Assembly: GCA_014526335.1 (NCBI GenBank)
Contig: JACTAT010000061.1
Location: 3,500,594 to 3,564,593, forward strand
Direction of reading: 5' to 3'
DNA length: 64,000 nt
Source: Chrysaora quinquecirrha
Taxonomy: Eukaryota > Cnidaria > Scyphozoa > Semaeostomeae > Pelagiidae
The position numbers were made by a program, and so were the translations under genes. Below are positions 34,265-45,000 of this stretch, piece after piece; the stretch's first letter is position 1, and each line of letters opens with the position of its first letter. The notes beneath the pieces were generated by a model. That model saw only the letters and a program-made list of their open reading frames with translations, did not search any database and was not told the DNA's origin.

Positions 34265-37200
34265 TTAAAGTCCCATTAGTTTTTCTGTAAAATTCTGCAG
34301 CTCTTCGTCTGTAACATTCTTTGAGTCTTTTTCCTGAAAATAGAAAGAAAAAAGTCTTCAACCCTGTTTGACTTAAAGGAATCTCTCGGCAGTATTTGGT
34401 TTCAACATCATGACAAAGTAAACCTGGCTGCACCAAACCTGGGTTCTTGAATGGTATTGAATAAAGATAGAGTTTGTTTTTACAAGGCATTATACCCCAA
34501 TTTGAACAACTGGAGTATAATGCAGACAAATTTGAACTTTCCAAAAGATGTTTGGCTCGCTTTTCATCGAAGGTACTATGGCGTCATGGTGTTATCCAGA
34601 GCTCAGTGTTTTCAGGGATCCAGCTTGGCCACGGTAGCGTCACGGCCAGGGTCGAGGTCTCGATTAGTTAACTTACTACTGAGATCCTAGCGACTGGCAC
34701 TAAAACATCATTTCACCTTCACCACCTTTCATAGGTAGTTGGCAAGTTCAAATATCACTGGGGCTACTTTCAACAACCCCCCAACAACCCTACATATAAT
34801 TCAGCTGTCCATCCTTCCTAGGTCAGAAAGAGACCATAGAGCCTAGATTTGAGATTCATTTTCGACAAACTTTTTCAGTGACCGTAAAATAGGCTAATTG
34901 ATTTCCAAGATTTGGTAGGCAGTCGGTTTATAATTCTCAGTTGTGTTTGAACTTGCTTACGGACCATGTTCTGTTCTCTATCGATTAGCGATGAGAGTGC
35001 TTTTTGATTTGATCAATGCTGCACTTCCGTTCTGAAGAAACGATGCGTAAATCTTATTCTCGAACTCTGACGCAGGTTGACGTTGTTTTGCCGCAGGATA
35101 TCTGGGTACCGTGCATCTGCTTTGCGCAATGTGTTGTCTTTGCCTCGAATATACGAAATTGATTAACTGCAAGAAACAGCTGAAACATTTTTGGACATAC
35201 TCAAAAAGCTGTTTTCGTCTGACATTCCTCAGAGTGTAAATGTCAGACACAGACAAAAACAATTGAAAAAGGCCGAATTTATGCCCAGATGCGGATCAAA
35301 ATGCACCAATCAGAAAGTGAAGCTGAATTGGCATTGTGTTTTAAACCCAATATATCTTAATGTTTATTTCTTTAGGCCAACAATATCAATGAAGCTAAAC
35401 AGCATTCTAGTTCTTTGATGTAACAAATTAAACAAATTTTTCAGCTCAGATAGTACATTGGAACGAACCTAATGCTGACTATGTTTAGCCAGTCCTGCCG
35501 CAACACCAGCCAACATGCAAAAACAAGTTCAGAGAAATTTTGGTGAAATGTTGGCTATGTTTGACTGGGGCTTAATTCTGCCGTGATTTCTCAAGTGCAG
35601 TAGATTTCTCAATATGCGACTGGATGGATCTTTTTTGGAGTTCATTTCCTTGTTGCAATCAGACCCAACCAACAGATGCTCTTACAAACACTCTTTCTCT
35701 TCCTGCTTTTCAGCTTAACTTTTTCTCGTAACAGCTACTGCCTGTATTAGTAGTGAGTTGGTAAGTCCCTATTGTTGGTTTTTGACACAATTAAAATCAC
35801 AAGATATTGAGTTCTTGATGCCAAAATCTTATAAAGCATCCAAAACTTCAAAGTCACTGCCCAAGCGCCTGGGTTCTTGCCTTTAAGAGCATAAAGGCTT
35901 TGACCACAAAAAACGAACTGGGTAAAACTTTTTACCCTTCACAGTCAAAGCCCTTATAAAGTCGTAAACTTTGAACGCTTGTAGAATCGATAATACAAAT
36001 GCTAAGATGGTAAAAATTTACACCTAGATCAATTTTTGGATGGTGTATACGATTTTGGCATTAAAAATTATATTTGCGATTTCGAAAAATTTAAATTCTA
36101 ACAAAGTGATCTATATGATGGAATGAAAGCAAAACTTTGAAAAAATTTAACCACACACTTTCACACTTGCCGAACAGGTTCTAGCTTAGACAATTTGATT
36201 GAAGCTCAATAAATTAAATTTCCACAGTTGAGTTACAGAAAGTTATAGACTATCTTTAAAAATAAAACTCACTTTATTTACCATAATTTCTATATTTTTT
36301 ATATCTATTTGCTTTGCGCTTGCTTTACTGGAAATCATTTCTTCATGGAAATTTCTGAAGTCAGAATTAGCATTATCAACCTCTTCTCTAAGAATTTCAC
36401 CAACCTTTAAAAAAATAGAAAATTGAATTACTAAAAGAAGAAGATGAATTGCTTTGATTCACATTGAGTCTAAGCCAAAACCCCACCTGGACTTGATAAC
36501 AACTTGCCTCCGTGGTGGCTAACATCATCAGTATGGCAATCATGAAAATGTATGGGTCTTAGCAGATTTCCTCTCCTTAATAGGGTTCTTTAGAACTTCA
36601 CTCATAAACTCATAAAGTAACATACTAGTAGACCAAAAAAATTTGTAAATTCGATTGGTCATCTTTCCATTCTAAATTTAAAATTTCCAAAATAGAGTTC
36701 GAAAAATGCAAAACACTTCTCAAACCATGTGTTAAAAATGACATTTAATCTTGTCGATACCTAAAACTTGACACTTTGCCAAATTTATTCTTAATAATAT
36801 ACCTTCTTTACTGAAGTGATGGTGCCAGACAATAAATACTGGGGGTTCCAAAACTTCCCAAGTGCCAACAGGGGTAGACTTGCAAGTTAGTTATTTTTTG
36901 TCAATACACCATCCTGTAAAATTTCCATAAATATCTGAAAATTTTATGTGCCAACAGGGGGGGGGGCTAGCTAAAATTCTGAGGGAGTTTTGCCCCCCCC
37001 CCTGGTGGGTGGCACCATCCTTGCCTTACTGCCATTAAACCTTCATCTGTCCCTTACTTTCTTTGAAACCATCATATTCTTAGGTTAAGGATAGAAATAA
37101 CAAACTTTACCTACAGAACTGGTTTGAATTAGCTATAAGTTTGTTAAATTTAAGCTATAGTGCAATATAACAACGTGCAATAACATCCATAACAAACGAG

Positions 37201-37442
37201 AGGTCCCTAAAAGAAGAGGGCCTGAAATTGAAAAAGTGGCCTAGCTAGATATCTATCTAGGTACTCTAGTCTCTAGTCTAGTCGCCACCGAAAAAGCATT
37301 CAGACCTTTTGTTACTGATGTCAGTTCAATACCATAGAAATTTAACACATGCCTGCTTCAACTTTTTTAACTTTGCCTTCTTTTTCGATGTCTTATTTAT
37401 ACCTTTTAACTGGCCAATACTTTGTTTCTTTTTGCGACCCAT
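34265..37442 (-). CDS. Small Lys-rich protein, possibly RBIS-like
   Basis: Three-exon minus-strand model: 37353-37442 (ATG at 37442), 36282-36404 and 34265-34333 (TAA at 34267). Exon 1 reads MGRKKKQSIGQLKGINKTSK and continues Lys-rich. Exon 2 starts VGEILREEVDNANSDF after a TTTTTTTAAAG acceptor and ends ATG|GTAAAT. Exon 3 reads EKDSKNVTDEELQNFTEKL and ends MGL. All junctions are phase 0, giving about 93 residues. The intron-1 donor would be the rare GC type (CAG|GCATGT); alternatively a small middle exon was missed. The basic start, acidic helical middle and short EKLMGL end recall RBIS/C8orf59, a ~100-residue ribosome biogenesis factor, but that likeness is weak. A CpG-rich stretch at 37500-37610 fits a promoter. 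Confidence 0.55.
34575..34760 (+). mobile_element. SINE copy, family shared with 41965-42140
   Basis: Both copies contain GGTCTCGATT, GTTAA and TACTGAGATCCTAGCGA blocks in the same order, followed by CATTTCA. The head has a GGTGTT...GCCAGGGTC stretch that may derive from a tRNA, but the Pol III boxes are degraded. It lies upstream of exon 3 of the small gene. Confidence 0.55.
35180..35350 (-). repeat. Dispersed repeat, family with copies at 45660, 46237 and 54740
   Basis: It shares GTCTGACATTCCTCAGA, AAATGTCAGACACAGAC and TGCCCAGATGCGGATC with the other copies. It lies in an intron of the small gene. Confidence 0.6.
35470..35580 (+). repeat. Dispersed repeat, copy 2 (first copy at 4650-4765)
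   Basis: It contains CTGCCGCAACACCAGCCAAC, ATGCAAAAACAAG and GGTGAAATGTTGGC blocks matching the copy that flanks the minisatellite. The last block is close to the core of the 54-bp minisatellite unit. Confidence 0.5.
35840..36125. mobile_element. Inverted-repeat element related to 33905-34215
   Basis: It shares CAGTCAAAGCCCTTATAAAG, ACTTTGAACGCT, AAATGCTAAGATGG and a decayed TGATCTATATGA end with the family. It lies in intron 2 of the small gene. Confidence 0.6.
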
Positions 37443-37768
37443 GCTTTTTGCAAGCAACTTTCAAAAAGAAAGACAAAAAATTTTGACAGTCTCGTTCCCA
37501 TGTCGTTGTACCCACGCGGTAACGCGGTTCCGGTTTCGCTTAACACTTTAAACGCTTTAACGCATTGCGATTGACAACTTTCTAGCCCGGCGGCCCATGT
37601 CGGTGGTGGGATGTTTTCCACGGTGGAGATATCTTAAGTCCTCTCTCCTAGTTCTAAAAGTTTCTTAGCTTATGGGGTGTCTAGTTCTAGGTTTCTTATA
37701 AAAAAAACGTGTATCCTTACAACAAATTTTTTTATTGTGAAAAATGTCTCTCATCAATTACTGTTATA

Positions 37769-38031
37769 CAGCATACACTTTTTTTTAATAAGCAACTGGT
37801 CAATAAGCAACTAAGGGCTGAGATTTGCTCAAATTTTTGGTTGAAATAGCATTCTTTATACAATACATCATTGCAAACTTGTCAATTACATTGAACAGCA
37901 TGAAAGGAGCCCAAAAAAGAGTTTTTAGGGGGTACCCAGCCATTCTGTGAGGGCTGAAAGACCAGATAAGTTAAGCAACTTCGAGGGCTGGACCGGTAGT
38001 CAAGTTGCTCATTAAAAAAAAGTGTAGTACT
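37769..38031. mobile_element. MITE with TACACTTTTTTTTAAT ends and AAGCAACT motifs
   Basis: Left TACACTTTTTTTTAATAAGC and right CATTAAAAAAAAGTGTA are inverted. AAGCAACT occurs at least three times plus once in the complement. The copy entering the window's right end (63885-63990) uses the same motif. Confidence 0.85.
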
Positions 38032-38104
38032 GTTGGTGCCACAACTAAATCAGAGAAAACAATTTGTGTGCATTTGATAGTTGATACAGTCCAAAGAAAG
38101 ATCC

Positions 38105-38270
38105 AAAGAAGTGTAGATGGGATTCGAACCTGGACTGCATTGGTCATGCATCGAGCTAAAGAGCTCCATGAAATCGCCGAGTAACTCAAAAAAAGTCACA
38201 ACACAAAGAAGCCAAACGGGAGGAGAGCTTGGGCTGCATGACTTGGAGAGTTATTCAGCGATTTCATTGA
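38105..38270. repeat. tRNA-like foldback repeat
   Basis: Minus-strand GGTTCGAATCCCATC is B-box-like. GAGCTCCATGAAATCGC and CAGCGATTTCATTGAGCT are inverted arms, as are GAGTAACTC and GAGAGTTATTC. Sequence at 62540-62705 is a related copy. Confidence 0.6.
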
Positions 38271-38320
38271 GCTGTAAAACTCAGGGAAAACATCGTTGGC
38301 TCGCTGGTCAGGTTAGAACA

Positions 38321-38358
38321 CCACCACCACCACCACCACCACCACCACCACCACCACC

Positions 38359-38413
<55 letters not shown>

Positions 38414-38417
38414 CCAT
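38321..38417 (+). repeat. (CAC)n followed by (CAT)n microsatellite
   Basis: About 50 bp of pure CAC triplets run directly into about 45 bp of CAT triplets. Confidence 0.95.
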
Positions 38418-39089
38418 CATCATTTTGTGGTATGAAAAAATGTCTTATGTGCTGCAATGCTCATGGTATCGAAATTCCAAGGATGGCTTTGCGAGAGTTT
38501 TACTTTATCAGCGGGGCCGAAACAAGTTAAGTGTGGAAACAGTGCTTCAAGCCCTTCAAGCACATGGTGGCTTCAAAAAAGGCTACAAAACCAGCAACAG
38601 TATTAAGTGTTCCAAAAACATGTTTTATCTTTTGCAATTTATGAGTGGAGCTGCGACATGACTGAAGATTTTCAGAAAATTGAGTCGACAAATCAGCACG
38701 ATCTTGTGCTTCATCCCTGAGAAGGCTATATTTGTATACTGTATACCCCATTTCAACTGATAGGCATAATTACACTGCCACTCTGAATCACCCATGCTAC
38801 GGCGTGTTAGCCCGTAATTTGCAAAGACATTTAGCATGCAACAAAAACAAGAAGCATTAAGGGAATGTCCTCTGTTTGATCAAACAGCCCAGCGAAAACA
38901 TTTCGTGTTTTTGGCTAATTTTTCTTAATACAGATGTTTCCTATTTAGCTTAACAAGTGTTCACGTTGTTTAGCTTTATTGAAATACATATATAGCAGTT
39001 TTCGTTGATAATTTCTACCAGCTGAAGAAATTCCCCAGTTCGCATCAGCCTTCTAGATTGATTGCCAGGATTCCTTAACAGACCTGTAT

Positions 39090-42000
39090 TTATTTCAAGT
39101 CACTTATTTCGAGAGGAAATGTATTAATTTCAATTCCTCTGTTCCTCAGCCTGTCCAGCAATGTCGTATCTTTGAAAGCCACAGCAGGTGTCAGTACTCC
39201 ACCACTAAAAAAAATATAAAATGTAACAAAATCAATGAAGCTACTCTAACACGGCGAAGTTCTGTTATTTTATACTCTGTAACTTATGTCACAACGCTGC
39301 TGTGAAAAAGGCTACCCGACTGCCTTGTGTAACGCAAAGAACAGCGCGAATTTTGTTATCGTGGGCGATTACGATAAGAACAACTCAGCCAATCCTTCTG
39401 CAACCATCAAAGTACACACCCGCACATAAGAAGCTTCGTTTCTGAACACAGCCTGCTTAGGTTCTTAAAAAACGAGGTTTATATCATAATTAGGGTTGGA
39501 GGTTCATAAAAGAGGGTCTAAAGCAGATGCAAGGAAAAATAAAGCATGGTTCAATGTTTAGCAGCTTAGCAAGTCACTGCTTGTCAATGATCTAAATGCA
39601 ATGTTTTTGTACTCTATGACAGGTTGCATTTAAAGCCCAGTGAGTGATCTGAGTCCCTTTAATTAAGAACCTCTTTCGATATCGGTTCTTAATTCATTTG
39701 ATAGAAAATCTATAATTTCAAGGTGTAGGTTATTAGGATATTAAGGTTCTTGTGTGGGGGTTTTTACTGTATAAGCGCTATAGCGCCGTTAAACACCTGT
39801 TTCTTCAACTGAAATTTTCGTCCTGGATTGCACACTACAGTCTTCAATAGAGGTTTCCGGAAAAGATGGCGGCCGTTCCTGTCAATCCCTTGTTTTTCTT
39901 AAGGTTTCTCGAAGGGAATTCTGGGAATAATTTCCTTAGTTACGAATTCAACGTCTGCAGATATGTAAAATACGTAAATAAGGAAATTATTCCCAGAATT
40001 CCTTTCGAAAATCCTTAAGAAAACAATAGGGAAAAAACGGGGGCCATCTTTTGCGGAAGCGTCTATTCCGTGACCGGAATTATATCGCACAGTGTAACGA
40101 AAGCCAAAAGTATTTACGTAAAAAGTTGTTATTCTCTAAATTGAATACAGTATAAAAGGATTTAGCTTTCTGGGCTTTCTGCAACAACAATGTAACTTCA
40201 GTAATACTAAAAACTCATCAACCAATGCAAGGTGTTGTCATAGTAGGAGATTAAAACTCGTTTCATAAAGAAATGTTATGTCATTCCGTAAGATAAAAAG
40301 TGCAAAGAAACTCACTCATTTGCAAGTTTTTCATCAAGGATTGTCAGGGCAGCTTGCACGATGAATATAGGTGTTGCCACATAGCCCGGCTCTAGGGAGA
40401 ATATTCATAGCAAATACATCAATATATAAAAATTTCGTGACGACGTTATCCATAATATTGAATAACATTATAATGACATAAACATGATTTGACTTACATG
40501 GTGAAATGAAAAGAAAATTCATAGCGAATGGTCCATGATCGAACGTTTTGATCCCGTCACAGGCTCATCATCAGCGCAAGTAAAATAATTTGTTTTTGCA
40601 AAATTCAAACAAGTTTACAACAACAGTGCGAGAAATAGCAGAGTCAAAATTGAGAGGAAGCAAAAACTAAGAGGGAGGATACTAAAGGACAAAGGTTTAA
40701 AGGGCGATGTGGGACAGCCAACGGGAAAAAAAGAAATGAGAAAACACGAAAATTAAAATAACTGTAAAAGGATTGAGGACTGTATGGATTAGGAGATCAA
40801 AAGATTTAACGACTTTATTGCGAGACAGGTGAGCTACAAGTGAGACATTTCTTTTAGGCCCTCTTCCTGTCCATGCAGCGAGTTAAAATACGCTGTGTCG
40901 TCGAAATCGGGAATTCCTTTTCGATACAAAAGGCAATTATTACAAAGAGTCACGTAGATATTACCTGAGGGAGGTACTTAGTACAATTTGTGTACAGTTA
41001 TATGCCGCCCATATGGGTGGGTTTTTGCCCCTGAAATTCTCTCAACATGGGTATGATTTTAGCTAAAACTCCGTAAAAGGGGGTGGGATCGTCCCGAAGA
41101 TGTTCGTAGTACAATTTCAAGAAGTAACAATGCCTAGAAAGTCTTATTACTCACATATTCCGTTTACCTTTACTCATACCGCCTTTTTTCTATTGCAAGC
41201 TGCGGTTTACATTTTTGCCACGTTATCTAGCGGCTTATAATCAAGGGCGGCTGATAAGGACGGCTTATATTATTTCATCCAAAACGTCGAACAATCGAAA
41301 CACTTTTATTTAAACTGCAACGATAAATACTGATTCCTTTGCGTTTTAAATGTCAGATGTATTGAAGTCAAGTGTTTGCATGCTTCATGACACCTTGCCC
41401 AGGCAGATCGTTTATTCAAATTAAGAAACTCTGCGTTCAGTTACGAGTTTTGTGGGTGCGGCTTATAATCGAGGATGGCTAACAATAACAAAAAGGTAAC
41501 GAAGTTCCGTTTAATCCAGAGGTAAGGATGTTTCTTTGCATCTAGAGCGACCTTGTACGCTATGTAATAGGGTAATGGTACAGTATTCCAGCTGAAATCC
41601 CAGTATTCATACTATGCATATATTCAATAAAGGTTTGATGAGGGTATAGAAGAAAAAAGAAAAAGAAGTCGACAAACGGAAATGCCTTCTTACCTGGTCC
41701 TAGCATTCTCAAGCCAAGTGCTTTATCTGGTTTACCACTTCTGAAAAGTATAAGATAAAACACAATTGTTCATAAATATTAGTTAGAAAATCAAACAAAA
41801 TGACAGTTTTATAAGCTCAAACATATCAAGGTACACTTTGCTATATGCGGAGGATATATGCTAGTCAGTTGACATACCAAAGACGAAAGCCTTACAAATC
41901 TCTTTGAAATATTAGACAGACAGCTCGCTGTCTCACTTTTGTCTTAAGGAATCCACAGGTACGAGTCAGTGAAGGTGCAGTGGTGTTGTGGCCCAATCCA

Positions 42001-45000
42001 GCTGGCTCCTGGTGTCAGAAGCTCAGCGAGGTCGGGGCTCAAGCACGAGCCACAGTAGTATCACAGCCAGGGTCAAGGTCTCGATTCGTTAAGATTCTAC
42101 TGAGATCCTAGCGATTGACGTTAAATACGCCATTTCATCTTCAGCTTTATTAGCCCCAAAATAAAATGCATCTTGGCATAGTTAGACAAACGTAAAACAC
42201 AAGTACTCAGCCAAATACCAGTGACTGAAGGAAATACTATCTATCTAATAATGCAGCGAAAAATGAATAAAAAGTTTGTAAAAGGCATACTTGTCCGATC
42301 CTAAACTGTATCCACGTGCATAAAAATTGATTGAGAATGAATTCTCGGACATCTGCGATGAAAATAGAGAACGTGAAAATTTTCCTAATTAGAATCGTCA
42401 GTAAAATAAAATAATTTTTACTCAGACAGAACTGATGAGAGAAATGGTGTAATGATTTGTCAAAGTAAAGCTTATTTTGAAACTTTTCTGCAATTGACCT
42501 GGAGAAAACTGGACTTGCACGTAAGCTCTTTCTCATGACTTGACAGTTTGCAATCGTTTCTTGCAGAATACTAGATAGGTTGCAGAGTATGTAGAAATCG
42601 GTGCATTTACCCCCCCCTCCCTTCGTTCGAAGCTTTAGGATCTACGCTGTTTGACTATTACCCTTTACATGGGCGCAGAGAACACACGGAGTCTGATGAC
42701 ATTTGAGAGACGATCCTCTACCTTTTCTGTTCAAGCTGACTTTAAGCTGACTTTAAGCTAACTTTAAGCTTTAAGATAACTGCCTGATTATTTATGTACA
42801 GGGTATCTATTTATACTATTTTCAAATCACACGATTTATTGCACAATTAGAAATTATACATGCAGCTGTTCTTAAAGAAAGTTCTAGTTAATAGTCAATT
42901 ATGATGTACATGACGTCAATGAAAGTATAGAAAGCTTATAACGTGGAAGAAGACATATCTTACATTTTTAAGAAGTTATCTATAGTTGAAGCTGTTCCTA
43001 CTGCAGGAGAAGGCAGACTATAGGGAACTGAACTGAAGGGGTACTGAGAACCTGCCACCTGGGAGAGCATCAAATTTCAGGATTTCGAAATACGGAACGG
43101 CATCCGGCAACGGCATCAGATATCGGTAGGGAACGGTGTTGAATTTCTGAACTGTTATTTTGACATTTTGGTCTTAAAGAACAGTGTCCATTTTTTGAAT
43201 AATAGCACCAACCATCTACAAAAGCGATCCCTTATTGAAGAGACCCCATAAATTAGTGGGAGTAGGAGAATGCGTGGCGGAGAAGTGGAAACTAATTTAA
43301 TGACTTATCAAAAAGTCTAGATATATAGCTTACCACTTTTTCCGTGGCACCATCACGAGAAAATACTCCAAATGTGAAAAACTCTGGATACTAGATAAAG
43401 AGAAAACGTAAGCATAAGGCAGACATGTACATGAATTCAGAAATTGGCATTCACAATTAAATATAAAAATGCGTTTGTGATGGTTTAGAAAGATGCAGAA
43501 ATATTCATAATTTCACAAGATTAGCAATGAAGACATATTAGAACAAAGGGACTATACACGTATATTGTTTTATAAGAAGCTCTTTATAAGAAACCCAGAC
43601 TCTCGAATGGCTAAAAATTTCAGAAACTCCAGTACTGGAAAATTTTTCCTAAGAAACTTTTCACCTCACTCTGCAAAATATTTTCTTTAATTTCCCGTGT
43701 TTTGTCTGCAATGAAGTATTTTTGAAAAACGCAGACAAACTGGAAAGCAACAAGCATTCAAGAACGATGGATAAATGAGTTTAGAACATCATTCAGAAGT
43801 AATTACTATGTCACCGATACATATATTTAAGAAACTCTTAAGAAACTTTCAGTACTGAAAGTCTGAAAATTTTAAGAAACTTTGAGTAATGGGCTAATTT
43901 TTTAGTTTCTTATAAAACATATCTCTGTTAGTACAAAATACGTGTACTATCAGAGATAAAAAGAAATGCAATATATGCGTAATACACATGATCTATGCGT
44001 AAGTTGTTTGGAGATGAAAAATTCTTCTTTGAATTTGACAAGTTTCGTTTGAATCCATTTTTGATACTGTATGTTTGAAGTATTTTTACGTTCCGTTTAT
44101 CAGTCAAAGTGGTCATTATGTTTGAGAATTCAGAAGGGGGTGGCTAGGTGCAACTTTTCACGACGTTTTGAGAAAGATCATGCTAAAGTAAGGGTAATGT
44201 TTCCTTATACAAAACAGGAATCCCTGCTGACAGCTCAAATGGAACGCGACTTGTTTGTGAACGACTTGACAGCAGAGTAAAATTTATCAGTTACCAATTT
44301 ATCAGTAAAATTTATCAGTTACCTGATTTGGCAGGTCCAAAATATGAAAACGTTAGTCTTAGCAGGAAGAAGTTTCCTGTACCAAAAAACACAGCTACCG
44401 AAAACGCTAGAAACCACACATTTTATGGGGAGAACATGATTCCTTGCGATGTCTGCGAAACCTTCCAGCTTTTGGGACAGAAGGTTTTGGAGGCCTGCAA
44501 AACCCTGCCGTTTTCAGAAGACTGTACCAAAAAATGCGTTTCGACATCTGCCGAAAAGAGAAGGCGTCTGCTGAAAACAGAACGTAATAAAAAAAAATAC
44601 GCCCTAAGGGTAATGTTTCCATATGCAAAACAGGAATCCCTGCTGACAGCTCAAACAGAACGCAACATGTTTGTGAAAAACTTGACAGTAGATTAAAATT
44701 TATCAGTTACCAGAAAGTATTTTGGTGGACGATTTGACAGCGGATTCTTTTGCAGGGACACATAAAGGACGTATTATTTTGGTAACCTCCTGATTTTGGC
44801 AGATCTTGAAAACGGTAGACTTAGCAGGAAAAATTTCCTGTGCCAAAAACATTGCTACCGAAAACGGTAGGCTGATCAGAACAAACTCGAACAAAACCGA
44901 TCATTTAAAAGTGAGAACGAGATTCCTTGCGAAGTCTGCGAAACCTTCCAGCTTCGGGGACAGAAAGTTTTGGAGGCCTGCGAAACCTGCCGTTTTTAGA

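Larger units (their letters stand above)
37443..39089. other. Intergenic: small gene to SCCPDH stop
   Basis: Holds the CpG-richer putative promoter of the small gene (37500-37610), an element end (37625-37715), a MITE (37769-38031), a foldback SINE-like repeat (38105-38270) and a CAC/CAT microsatellite (38321-38417). Nothing recognisable was seen from 38430 to 39080. Confidence 0.6.

Noticed and set aside
44328..44696. 122-codon ORF resembling a Cys-containing small protein
   Set aside because: It lies within a tandemly duplicated intronic repeat and its sister copy is interrupted.
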